This document shows, in pieces, positions 45,060 to 55,915 of a stretch of DNA of 64,000 bases; the stretch's first letter is position 1; each line of letters opens with the position of its first letter. Source of the stretch: Typhlomys cinereus (lineage: Eukaryota; Chordata; Mammalia; Rodentia; Platacanthomyidae); the NCBI GenBank assembly GCA_023101885.1, contig JALPQD010000027.1, positions 6,115,021-6,179,020 of the forward strand, given 5' to 3'. Below the pieces are notes generated by a model. It was not told the DNA's origin. It was given only the letters and a program-made list of their open reading frames with translations, and searched no databases. A program made the translations under genes and the position numbers.

Positions 45060-45345
45060 CTCCTCTCTGCCTCCCTTTCCACTGGGACTACAGATGCGCG
45101 CTACCCGCATGGCTTTTAACTTGGGTTCTAGGGATCCCGGTTCAGACTGTCAGGCTTGCACGGCGAGCACTTCTACCCACGGAGTCATCTCTCTGGCCTA
45201 ACCTTGAGCTTCTAATCTCTTGCGTCCACTGCTCGAGTACTGAGATCTTCGTCCAGGTCCACCACTGGCCACTGGGGATAAAAACCCTGGGCTTCGTGCA
45301 TGCTAGGCAAGCCGTCTGCCAACCGAGCCACAGCCCTGTCCTGAT
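45060..45345 (-). repeat. Two B4/B1-like SINE remnants
   Basis: 'ttccactgggactacagatg', 'gttcagactgtcaggcttgc' and 'ctacccacggagtcatctct' form the first; 'aaccttgagcttctaatctc' and 'cttcgtgcatgctaggcaag' the second. They end about 100 bases from the exon at 45454. Confidence 0.6.
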
Positions 45346-45453
45346 ACCTGAAGTTCCACTGCTTTGTCGGAAAGAGAGCCTGGAAGACCAGGCCGCAGAA
45401 ACAAACCTGTAAGCCACGCCTTTGGTGAAGTGTCACAAATACACCCGGCTCAC

Positions 45454-45603
45454 CTTGGTTTCTCGAAGGAGAAACTGCAGGTCCCGCCCACTGAGGATGC
45501 CGTGGTTTTTCACATAGCTGGGAATGTTCTTCGTGCTAGAGCCGTGGACGGTGGCATGTACTTCCATGTAGGTGTGAATGATGTCCAAGTAGCTCTTCTT
45601 ATT
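45454..45603 (-). CDS. MGAT5: MGAT5 coding exon (most upstream in window)
   Basis: A 150-nt phase-0 exon bounded on the minus strand by GTTCTTTAG and GTGAGC. It encodes 50 residues, NKKSYLDIIHTYMEVHATVH, then GSSTKNIPSYVKNHGILSGR and DLQFLLRETK, which is about residues 461-510 of MGAT5. Relative to human as I remember it there are two changes, NKKS for NKKI and HATVH for HATVY. It lies at the start of the C-terminal half of the GT-B fold, in the Golgi lumen. The six MGAT5 exons together specify 281 residues ending at the natural stop. Confidence 0.97.
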
Positions 45604-47119
45604 CTAAAGAACACAGAGCAGAGTGTTCATTAGCCTGACAGCCTGATGGGCAGGACAGAACCTCTTGAGAGAGCTAGAGGCCACAGAGAGAGAACTGTTA
45701 CTTGGAGACCTCAGGGGTTTAGCAAGCCAATCCCCCAATTTCTCTAAAAAAATCTGGCTGGATTTTTTTTTTTTTTGAGAGCAGAAACAGTCATACTGCT
45801 ACCATATAACCTGTCACTGAGGGACAATGGATCCCAGCCGACTCTTTGGAAGGGTTTGGGGACCCAACACACTGTTTTTGGCTCAGCCTCTTTCTGGAGG
45901 AGGAAGTCTGGGGGAGGAAGAGGGTCTATCAAAGGCAGGCATCTGGGCTAGAGCACTTATGGGGAGTTGTTAAGCTGTCCCTGGGGGAATACAAACATTT
46001 CCCCAGAGCTTGCCAATATTTTTAGTGATGATTAATTCCTGTTGTCGGGACTGAATCCCTGATCTCAGAGAAAGGAGAGTTTCCCACACACTGTCCTGCA
46101 GGACCCAGCAGCTGGGGAGCTGAGATGAACCAGGTGGGCCAGGATAGGTTGAGCAGTTAAGTGGGAACCCCGGAGGAGAGTTCCAACAGCTGAGAGTATT
46201 TAGACTTTTACTTGGAAGCAAATCTGAACCCTCTTCCTTCCCTGGGCACGGATTGAGTCTCCAGCACTGCTTCTAAATCAAAGCCACCTGTGGGGCAGAA
46301 GCCGGCCGGCTTTCCCTTCCCCTTCATGTTCCCGGGACCAGGCTGTACAACTGACTTTTGTTAGGCTTGGTGGTTTGGGCGTGTCCCCACTTTCCCCACC
46401 CCCGCTTTAATTTGAAAGAGTCAAGTTCTCTAATGTCTTCCAGTTGTGTGAAAGCGGAACGAGGTTTTCCCATGCTAAGTTTCATTTTCAGACACTCTGG
46501 GCAAATCTAATAATAGCCGGGGTTTTGTGATTGGGAGACAGAAGGGACGGAAGAGGCATGCAGAGAGGGGAGGTGGCTGTCAGTGAGGTGGGTCTGCTGT
46601 CCTCTGTCCCAGCACTTAAATGAAAACGAAGGCTTAGACGGCAGGTTCAATGCTGCACCAAGTTCACTTCACTGTGGCTGCTTCTGGGCTTGAGAGAACA
46701 GTTGGTGGCTTGGAAGGCTTTGGAAATCCTGGCTGCCTGCCGGAAGCCAGAGCCCCGTTTAGACCTCTCTAGCTGGTAAAAGTGAATCTCGACTGGTTCT
46801 GGTGCATGGGCTATTGTGCCAGGCATGTCTTAGTAACCCCTGTTCCCTGTTGCCTTCTTGGGGCCTTCCAACCCTGACTCCCCTGAGAGGCAAGCAGGGG
46901 GCTCTGTAACCTGACCTCTTCTCCTGCTGACCAGCCCAGGGTGAGAGGACCCAGTCCCAGAGCAGTGTGGTGGGCTGAGAAAAAGACAGCTTCTCTCAGG
47001 CAACCAGAGGGACAAAGGGCTAAGGTCACAGTGCAGTTGTATGTCAGGTAACAGGTGAAGGGAAGAGAAGGCACACAGGTGCCAGCCAGAGGGTCTCAGG
47101 GTGAATGAGGAGTCAATCT

Positions 47120-47255
47120 TGTGGGGATCAGGGAAAGAAAGTGAGGAAAGAGAAAGAAGGGGGAAGAAGAGAAGGAGGGGGAAGAAGGAAGAGGAAGAAG
47201 GAAAAGGAAGATAAGAGAGGAAGAAGAGAGTTGCAGGGGAGGAGAGAGAGAAGAG
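47120..47255. repeat. Purine-rich (GGAAGA)n tract
   Basis: About 130 bases of almost only A and G on the + strand, directly before a SINE head. Confidence 0.9.
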
Positions 47256-47257
47256 AA

Positions 47258-47500
47258 CATGAGCAAGGCTGTGGCTGTGGCTCAGGAGGTAGAGCACTTT
47301 CCAAACATGCACAGAGCTCTGGCTTCCATCCCCAGAACTGCACAGAACAGGCATGGGGGGAACGCATGCCTCTCATCCCAAAACTCCAGAGGTAGAGGCA
47401 GGAAGATAGGATGAGGAGTTCAAGGTCATCCTTGGCTACATAAGTGAGTTCAAGGATAGCCTGAGCTACATGAGATTCTACCTCAGAAAAAAAGGCAGAG
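47258..47500 (+). repeat. B4-like SINE
   Basis: 'aaggctgtggctgtggctca', 'gagctctggcttccatcccc', 'gcatgcctctcatcccaaaa' and 'ctgagctacatgagattcta'. Confidence 0.75.
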
Positions 47501-47651
47501 AAACAAAGAACATTTCCCAAATGTCCATTTGCAGCCAGAAGTCCTGCATTGCCAGGGTCTCTGATGTGCCTTACAGCAGAGCTCTGTCAAGCTAGGCAAA
47601 GTCTAAAGTGTACAATGTGTACTCCTATGTTTTGTGTTTAAAAGCAGGCTG

Positions 47652-47940
47652 AAAGTTGGGAGATGGCTTAGTGGTTAAAACACTTGTTTCACATACAGAA
47701 GAACCTAAGATCTCATGTAAATGCTGGGTGTGGTGGCCTGCCTGTAATTCCAACCCTGGAAGGAGGAGCCTGGAATCCCTAGAGCTAGCTGGCTAGCTAC
47801 ACTAGACCAGATTTACTGGTAAACTCTGGGTTTAATTAGAGACCTTTTCTCAAAATAAGGTAAGAGTGATCAAAGATGATTCCTGATATCAACCTCAGGC
47901 CTACACACACATGGACACATATGTGCACACACGTGTGCCC
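47652..47940 (+). repeat. B4-like SINE
   Basis: 'gttgggagatggcttagtgg', 'gtggcctgcctgtaattcca', 'gggtttaattagagaccttt' and 'caggcctacacacacatgga'. Confidence 0.75.
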
Positions 47941-48423
47941 ACATCCATTCAAACACATACTTACCTCCCCAAATACACATGAAAATGGGAAAGTAAATAA
48001 GCACACAGAGAGATAAAGGCTGAGATTTCTAAATCATGTTTCCATCTGCCTTTCCCCAGTCACAAAACGCTTACAGTGAGGAGAGGTCCGTAGGTGGGGC
48101 CGTTCCACAGCACGGATCCTCTCCCTTTCTCTGTCTTGGGCACCCAGAGAAGAGCCAGGATACCACTGGCCCGGGGGTCCACAGCTGTAAGAACAGGTCA
48201 TCCCCAGAAGCTTCCTCCTCTGTTTTTAAAGGCCAAAGAGATGGATTGCTCTGGGAGCCCTGTTTCTAGAGGTTTGGGGATGTAGTGAGAAGTGCTCAGG
48301 ACACCCGCCTCTGCCTCCTCCTGTCTTAGAGCCACGGGAGATGCCACTTCCACAGCCCAGTGAGCAACACGAAGCACCCCTAATGCTGTTCAATTTCAAT
48401 TCCCATTAAAAAACAAGTGATCT

Positions 48424-48642
48424 GGGGGCTGGAAAGGTGGCTCAGGGGTTAAGCCTCTGCCTTGCAGGCGGAAGGTCCTGAGTTCGGATCCTAGACCCCA
48501 CGTATAGACACCGGGCAGAAGCGGGGGCAGCCTGCGTTTCTGGTCGTGGTAGGGTGGAGCCTGTGAATCCCGGGACAGAGTAAACGAGGAGGTGGAGGCT
48601 CCATGGTGGTTCCTGAATTCATCTGTGGTTCTACACACACAC

Positions 48643-48690
<48 letters not shown>

Positions 48691-48728
48691 CATACACGCA
48701 AAATTGAATAAATAAGAAATAAAAATAA
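48424..48728 (+). repeat. Young B2-superfamily-like SINE, copy B
   Basis: Head 'gggggctggaaaggtggctc' with box A (gtggctcagggg) and box B (gagttcggatcc), body ending 'tgaattcatctgtggttcta', a (CA)n at 48632-48688, then 'aattgaataaataag' with AATAAA. Near-identical 15-16-bp duplications ('aacaagtgatct' / 'aacaatgatct') flank it. Confidence 0.9.
48632..48688. repeat. (CA)n tract inside SINE copy B
   Basis: About 27 units with one early AA interruption, in the same position within the element as in copies A and C. Confidence 0.96.
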
Positions 48729-48866
48729 AAAAAACAATGATCTAACTAGTTAAAATGTAAATCTGCCTAATTTTATCTGGATTGGGGGGTGGGGGAAACA
48801 GAGGACCTCCAGAATGCTGGAGTCCACTAGCATGGCTGTCAGCATGTCCCAAAACAGATCCCGTAT

Positions 48867-48868
<2 letters not shown>

Positions 48869-48906
<38 letters not shown>
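48869..48906. repeat. (AC)n microsatellite
   Basis: Nineteen units in sequence without an obvious SINE. Confidence 0.96.
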
Positions 48907-48910
<4 letters not shown>

Positions 48911-49359
48911 GCTTATGAAGGAAATTCAAATTACAATACACAATGGGGGAAAAATGTGTTTATCCTGGCTAGATCTGGTTCCACACCTCCAATTAACTCT
49001 CCACTGTGGTCTACTGTACTCTTCCTCTAGGCCCCCAGTGTGGGTCAGTCATGGTCCAGGTTAGTAAAGTCTAGCGCTATCACTGACTGCCAAGACAGTC
49101 CTCAGTTCATGTATTCTAAAAGCAGTAGCTTGTCCTTCCTTCACAAATGAGACTAGTCTCTGATGGGAAATCACATCCTGATATACACATTCTAAGTAGA
49201 AAATACTCAAAAAATCAACAAGTCATTCAGAGAGGGAAGGGGCTCAAAAGGCCCTGACCCCTCCTGAGGCTCTATAGGCAACTCATGATTGCTGGGAAAG
49301 GGAGAGACATTTTTAAGTGTTGAGTGTCATATGTCCACCTTGCTTTTAGTGATATAAAG

Positions 49360-49545
49360 TGTCTTACTGACTTAAAGCAGGTTGCATAGGTTAGACTGGC
49401 TGACCAGTAACCCAGGAATCCACTGTCTCTGACCCCCTAGTACCACTGAGACCAGAGGCAATGCTACCCTGCCCAGCATATTTCAGTTTTAATTGGTTCT
49501 GGTGCCTAGGTCTCCACGCAAGCACTTTCTCTCCTCAGTCCCTGC
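49360..49545 (-). repeat. B4-like SINE
   Basis: 'ggttagactggctgaccagt', 'taccactgagaccagaggca', 'attggttctggtgcctaggt' and 'ctccacgcaagcactttctc'. Confidence 0.6.
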
Positions 49546-50431
49546 TAAGGTTTTATTTTAATCAAAAATAAAACCAGATGACAGGTACAAACCATACCAA
49601 GTATATAGTTGACATCTTCCTTTAAAGATAGCCACAGAACATAAGGTTCAAGGTAAAAAGGAAAGAAGGTGGGAGGGAGACAAAAGGAAGCAACCTTACC
49701 CACCTGCCTCTGAAGGCTGAAATTCAATCAGCGAGGATGAAAAGAGCACTTTAATCCAAGATTAGAGACAAACTCTAAAATGCAAATCTCCATGAACTTC
49801 AGCAAGGAGGCAGAAAGGATTTATAGTACAGACTGGGTGGCTTTGGGTTTTTTTGAGTAATAACCATGTAAGGGTGAGGGGAACATGCAGGGGGCTTGGG
49901 GAACAGTCCTTGCTGATCTTTCACTCAAGCCTTGCTCACGGGGCTGTGTCTGGAAGCTTGTCTCTTCAGAGATTTTAGATCCTGTCGAGCTGACCCTCAT
50001 GGGCCTGGTCTTTGGCCTGCCCACAGGCAATGAATAATAAATGGGAGGGGGAATTCTGTCTGTGATATATAGTCTGAGCACTCCTTGTCCACAAAGTTTT
50101 GAAACTGGAAACTTCACCTTTGAAAAGTTCTTAATTTGGGGATATTTGGAGTTTCAAACTTTCAGATTAGGAGTATTCAACCCGCAAAGTGTATGCATGT
50201 GAGTACTTTAAAATGTAAAGTGCTGCAATGCAGGATGCCCAGTCTACACGGGACTCCACGTGGACTTGCTGAGTTACCACATCAGGATTAGGTAATAATG
50301 CATCTAGTGCAATGGTCAAGCCCTGGTTACATGACCGCACATAGGAATGCTTCTGAGAGTTTCTAGAACCTTTCTATCAGAGTCAACAGGAACAGGGAAG
50401 ACTTTTATCATTCTCCTCTCTGACTCCTCTC

Positions 50432-50645
50432 TGGCTGGGGAGATGGGTCAGTTGGTGAAGTGCTTGGTGTGCATGCATGAGAAACTGCATTCGATCCTAG
50501 CACACATGTAAAAACACCAGGTGGCGTCGTGATGGTGTTTGCTTGTAATCCCAGTGCTAGGGAAGCAGAGACAGATGGGTCCCCGGGGCTTGCTGGTCAG
50601 CAACCCTAGCTGGATCAGGGAACAAGCCAGTGACACCCCGACTGA
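50432..50645 (+). repeat. B4-like SINE
   Basis: 'ggctggggagatgggtcagt', 'gcattcgatcctagcacaca', 'gcttgtaatcccagtgctag' and 'gtgacaccccgactgaactc'. Confidence 0.8.
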
Positions 50646-51259
50646 ACTCCCTCTGAGCCAGCCCGGCCAGTCACTGTAAGCCAGCCCAGCTAGACCTAAG
50701 TGCTTGTACCCCCAATGATCTCATGCTGAGCCAGTTCAGCTTGAGTGGGTGCCTGCACCCCTACTGATCTTACCCTGAGCCAGCTAGTTAACATGCTCCC
50801 CAGTTTCCAATACTGTTGTTGTTCAGAGCTTTCTGCACTCAACAAATGCAGTTAAAGGACCCTGGGGAACTGTCCGCCAGTTTGCAACAAGAAACCCTTT
50901 GACGGAACCTCCTTTCTTCTAGGAGGAGGGCAGGAGAGCTTCATACTGGGTAGCTGACTTCCCTTTCCCTCCATGCAAATGCAGCCACTTCACAGGCAGC
51001 GAGGCCCCTCGGTCTATCCCAATCAACACAGTCCTGAAGGGACAAAGCCCGCCAGCCATGCTGTTATGCTCAGGAAAGGGGCTGGGGCAGTCGAAGAGAA
51101 CACTGAGGCACAGATGTGGCAACAGAGACATCCCCTCTTGTCTGCTCTCCACTGGATAGGGTGGGAAGATGGAAAACAGAATGGTGAGTGACAGAGAAGC
51201 TGCCATCAATGTTTGAAGAACCAAGAGGCTGCCTGGGTAAAACCCATGCTGAGTGTGTA

Positions 51260-51508
51260 CTCATGTGTGCATACGTGTGTGAAGGCCAGAGGTCGACAAC
51301 AATGTTGTCCTAAGTCACTGTCCATTTTAATTTTGGGAACGGGGTCTCTCACTGAATTTGGAGTTCATCAATTCAGCTAGACTGTTGGATAATGAGCCCT
51401 AGCAATCCTCCTGTCTCCTTCCCCAAACTTGGCTTTTACATGGTTTTCACATCAAGCTTGTGTGGCAAGCACTCCACTCACTGAGCCATCTTTCCAGCAT
51501 CCTAAGGT
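51260..51508 (-). repeat. B4-like SINE
   Basis: 'acggggtctctcactgaatt', 'ttcagctagactgttggata', 'ggcaagcactccactcactg' and 'agccatctttccagcat'. Confidence 0.75.
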
Positions 51509-51824
51509 TGCACCCTTCCCTTTTTTTCAGAATTCCCGTAATGCCAGTGGATGGTGGGTAGAATGAGCCAGACTTAAAGCCTCCGTCCCTGAAGTGAAGG
51601 AGGAGATGGTACCCTGAGGGGCTCTGGCAGAGGCTGGCTACTATTTCTTCACAAGGATGTCTTGCCCACCACAGGAACCACCTGTGAACATCTCCAGGGA
51701 GCCTTCAGAGCTGGCTGTTGCCTTGTAATGAGCAAGGTCACATGGTAGTGGGTGCGATGGAGAGAAAAGCTTTCTTCTGACCATAATAGTGAGACCCCAG
51801 AGGTCAAGAGCCAAACCAGAAGGG

Positions 51825-51868
51825 CTGCATACACCTTCAAAGTGAGCTGCATACACCTCCAAAGTGAG
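51825..51868. repeat. 22-bp direct tandem duplication
   Basis: 'ctgcatacacc' and 'caaagtgag' repeat at exactly 22 bases with one mismatch; the outer flanks 'aagggctg' and 'cagtcagccctt' form an imperfect inverted repeat. Confidence 0.9.
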
Positions 51869-52879
51869 CAGTCAGCCCTTCTCTGGAGGATGGACCCAGG
51901 AGGCTGTCGGAACTGGTGTGGCCAGCCTGTATCCACCAGGAAGAAGGTCTAAGAGTGGTTGTTGGCTCAGTCCTCGGTTCTACCTAACCAGGAAGGGGTT
52001 TCTGCGGGTCACTTGGTGAGGCTTGCTGCATCCTCAGAATCTCCAGGATGTAGCAGTGGCTGCCAAGCCCACACTGGGAGAGGCCTCACCTGATGCTGAC
52101 ACTGGGGATGGTCGATACCCAGGAGGAGGGCTAGAGAAGGACAATTCCCTGCAGGGCCTGAGCTTCTAAGACTGAATTTAGGGAGGAGGAAGGCTGCATG
52201 GGAAGGCACCCCACTGAGGCCAAGGGGCATCAGGCAGTTGGAAATCATGGGCGAAGAGGGAAGCATACCACTAATTCAAGGAAACGAGATACTGAAATAG
52301 TGTGCGTGTGTGAGACCTCTCAGTACTGTCTCCAGAGAGAACGGACACCTCATGTCTGCAAAAAGGTGAGTTCCAGGCTCTACAATCCCTCACCCTTGCC
52401 TTCCTTCACTTTGCTCTTGGTGGGAGAATTTGGGGAACAGGAAGATGGTGAGGGAGGACCAGGATTTTGGGCTGCATCTGGCAGCTGAGGGAAGGAGCCT
52501 AACTTGAAAGGATATGCTGTGCTTCCACTATTTCAGTCAAGTAGAAACTTGAATTATTATACATTATACTGGGATTGTTCTTGGAGCTAAGTTATAGAAG
52601 GGTATATATCTCATTTAAGAGATAAAGGTAGGTTTAAAATTGAATCCAAGGGTAAAGAAGAATAACTTCTACAAAGCAGCGCTTGCACAGCCGGTCTTTC
52701 TTGTAAAACCCCACTTCTTCGACTTAATTCTACAAAGGTGCTTTTAGGAGGTAAATGGATGATCATGTTAATTTCAACATACACAAATCCATTTCTAAGG
52801 GGTTTAATCACCTCTGTGACTCCATGCGTATGACTACTTAAGAAAAACCTAAGCAGTAATTTAAAGAAGCAAATCCATT

Positions 52880-53150
52880 GGTTGGGGAGACAGATCTGTT
52901 GGTAAAGTGCTTGCCTTGCAAGCATAGGGATTTGAGTTTGATCCCCAGCATGCATGTTAACAAAACAAAATGAACCCCAAACCAGGTGTGGTGGCATACA
53001 CTTGTAATCCCCAGCACTGGCGAGGTACAAACAGAAGAATCTCCTGGGGCTTTCTGGCAGGCTAGCCAGCCTATTTGGCGAGTTCCAAGCCAAGGTGAAT
53101 AGATCTAAGTACAGCTGAGGCTGACCTAGGATTTCCACATGCATGCACAT
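52880..53150 (+). repeat. B4-like SINE
   Basis: 'gttggggagacagatctgtt', 'gatttgagtttgatccccag', 'caggtgtggtggcatacact' and 'tagccagcctatttggcgag'; a CA/CATA-rich patch follows. Confidence 0.8.
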
Positions 53151-53774
53151 GCATGAACACATACACATATAGACACACAAACACATACATGCAGGAACGC
53201 ACACATGAACTCATACGTGTATATGCACAGCCCCTTATAACCAGCAGCTAGCAAACAGCCCAGGTAGGACTGCTACAACTGAGGACTGAAGGCAGATGGC
53301 TAGAAGGAGCATGTGGCAGACAGTCTCATTTCCTGGATAGGGTGGGAGAGACTGGACATTCTGTCACTCCACCAAGTCTGGTGGTAATGAGGTCATGGCA
53401 GGGACGTAGAGCCATTGCCTGTCACCAAGGGCTGTGCTTAGTCAGAGTCACTGGGCAGAACAGAGGGGCGGTGAGGTGACTCCCCCAGCAACATGCTTGT
53501 GGGTCACATGCACGTCAGATGGGTCAGAAGCGAGAGGCAGGTGACTGTCTACTTTCACTTACAAGGCTTTGCAGAAGCCCTGGCGTGGGAAGCTTCCTTA
53601 TCAGCCTCTCACACCTTGGCAGCCGTGAACCGTAAGCAGCGCCTAGTGCAAAGAGCACACAGCATATTCTTTCCCTGGACCTGACAGGTTCCAGGTGAAC
53701 GGGGGCTCCTTACTCCCTGTGAATTTCCAGGTTGTTCCCAGACTCATTCTGGGAAAAGGCTGAGTTGTATGAGC

Positions 53775-54105
53775 TCTTCAGTTGCTGTGATAAAATCACT
53801 TGGCAAAAGCAACTCAAGGGAGAAAGGGTTCATTTTAGCTCATGGTTCCAGTCCACCAGGGTGGGGGAAATCATAGCAGCAGAAGCGGGAGAGAGAAGGT
53901 CGCATGACATCACAGGAAAGAAGTAGAGACCCACGAATGATGCTTGCCCGTGTTCAGCTCACTCTCTCCTTTTTATTTAGCCCAATGCTCCTGGCCAGGT
54001 AATGGCACCGCCCACGTGGCCCTGGATCAAGATTGAACCACAACGAACATGCCCTCCTCTCACGATGATTCACGTTGATCATTGAAACTGATGATCATCA
54101 CATTA
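53775..54105 (-). repeat. Rodent LTR-like interspersed repeat, copy 5
   Basis: 'gttgctgtgataaaatcact', 'aagggttcattttagctcat', 'gttcagctcactctctcctt' and 'aatggcaccgcccacgtggc'. Closest relative in the window is the copy at 2310-2660. Confidence 0.7.
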
Positions 54106-54639
54106 AACAAGACTGTTAGACTGTTCCATCTGGGAAGAAACTGTCCTGGTGCAAATCTCAGTGGTCCCAGAGCTGAGCTGCCTCCTCTTTGAAATTCTGC
54201 AATTCAAGTTCCTCTCCTTGATGAATGAAGGCCATAAAACCCAAGCCTTTCCATTTATGGCACATGGCCTCCCTCTCTGCTTTCCTTGGAACTCGGCGGT
54301 CACCAGAATCAAGGTTCTTGTGACCGCTGACCCCTGTGTCACCTGTTTTTGATGGGACTAGGTAGGTGCACTCTCTCCTAGAACCCAGGACTGCCAGATG
54401 GGTGCAAAAGGCAGAGCTCTGGTCTCATGGTGGGGCCAACCTGCAGCAATTCCTTTCCATCAGAAGACACTCAGTGCACCTGAAATTTGTGTCATTTTGA
54501 ACACCTCTTTTTCACTCAGGGCAAAGACTGCACTCAGGAAGAACTATGGCATGAATACTCACGGTCAGAAAAAAATGCAGAAGAACCCTCCCCCCCCTTT
54601 TTAATCTGAATAGATGGCAGTATCAATAAAGACTCCATT

Positions 54640-54862
54640 TGGGCTGGTGATGTGGTTCAGTTGGTACAGTGCCCGCCTTGCATGCATGAGGTCTTTTGTT
54701 CCATTCCCAGCACAACATAAATGGGTGTGGTGGTTGTTTGTAATCCCAGGACTAGGGAGGGAGAGGCAGGACCATCAGAAGTTTAAGTCTCCCTCAACTA
54801 CACAGTGAGTCTGAGGGAAGCCTACCTACATGAAAGTCTGTCTAAAAATAAAAAAATTAAAA
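54640..54862 (+). repeat. B4-like SINE
   Basis: 'gggctggtgatgtggttcag', 'ttttgttccattcccagcac', 'gtttgtaatcccaggactag' and 'aaaaataaaaaaattaaaa'. Confidence 0.8.
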
Positions 54863-54869
54863 ATATCAT

Positions 54870-54965
54870 AGAGGCTGGTGAGATAGCTCAGCAGGTAAAG
54901 GTACCTACTACCAAACCTGGCCACCTGAGCTGAATTCCTGGAAGCCCACGGCATGCATGTACTCT
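54870..54965 (+). repeat. tRNA-type SINE head fragment
   Basis: 'gaggctggtgagatagctca', 'gcaggtaaaggtacctacta' and 'cacctgagctgaattcctgg'. Confidence 0.7.
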
Positions 54966-55654
54966 CTGTGTGTGTTGGGAGACTCAGCATGGGCTTGTTA
55001 CAACTGTGCCTCTGGGGCTTCCTTGTGTGTGTTGGGGATCCCAGTACAGGCTTGCTCTCACTGTGCCCCACATTTCTAGTCTCTGTCTGAGCATGTTAAA
55101 ACTCTGTCCCAGCCACATGTGCTAATACCCAAGTGTTGTAAGTGCTGGTTGGCAATAGAGTCTGTAATCTCTCCCTTCAGAATCCCAAGTGTCGGCAAGC
55201 TGCTGTCCTAGGCTGAGACTCCACCTGTTACAAGCCAGGCCATTTAAACTGCAAGCCTTCATCCTTCCCCTGCTCCCACCAAAAGGAGAACATGCAGCCC
55301 TCTAGGTCTCAGACATGGTCCCTGCTCTATCCAGGTGGAGCTCTATCAGATGGAGAAGCTGATACGTTTATTCCTTCTGGGGATGGCTGACTGCCTTCAA
55401 AGAGAGAGCCGACTTATGGAGAGCCGACAAGAACCTCCCCTTTTCTCTCCTCAAAAGAAAAAAAAATCATATGCCTCCGGAGATTCCTTCCCTTCATTTC
55501 CATTTGCTGAAAACTGATTGTAAAATAAAAGTGACCTGCCTAATTACAGCACATTTGAATCCAAGCATGCTGTGTCAATCAACATTTAGGAGGGAAACAT
55601 AGTATAAGGGTCTCACCTAGAAGTGTGGAAACAGGACAATTAAAACATGATGGG

Positions 55655-55915
55655 GGGGGGCGGGGAGATGGTTCAAGGTTAAGTCTTTGTCCTATAAGCA
55701 AAAGGACTTGAGTTTGGATCCTAAATCCCACTTAAAAAATCCTTTGTGGGAACTATAGCAGTCCATAATTCTGGCTCTGGAAGGCAGAGCCTGAGAAACC
55801 CCAGAGTAAAGCAATAAGGAGGTAGAGCAACTCAGGATGAGTCTCAATGACACCCTTGGTTCTCCATGGGCACACAGACTCAAGTGCTTCCTTATACATA
55901 TGCACATGCAAAAAA
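55655..55915 (+). repeat. Older B2-superfamily-like SINE
   Basis: Head 'cggggagatggttcaaggtt', box-B-like 'ggacttgagtttggatccta', body 'gcagagcctgagaaacccca' and 'aatgacacccttggttctcc'. Confidence 0.75.

Larger units (their letters stand above)
36696..45453 (-). other. MGAT5: MGAT5 intron
   Basis: 8.8 kb. The left 1.4 kb (36700-38150) and 38800-40040 show no repeat I recognise. Then come SINEs with (CA)n tracts (40050-41380), a further SINE (42530), an older B2-type SINE (43540) and a SINE remnant just before the exon at 45454. 43900-44560 holds no gene signal. A CTCF-like core with one mismatch (ACAGTAGGTGGC) lies at 37284-37295. Confidence 0.87.

Noticed and set aside
46830..47354. 174-residue minus-strand frame
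   Set aside because: The middle is the translation of a purine-rich tract and one end lies in a SINE head; no MGAT5 similarity.
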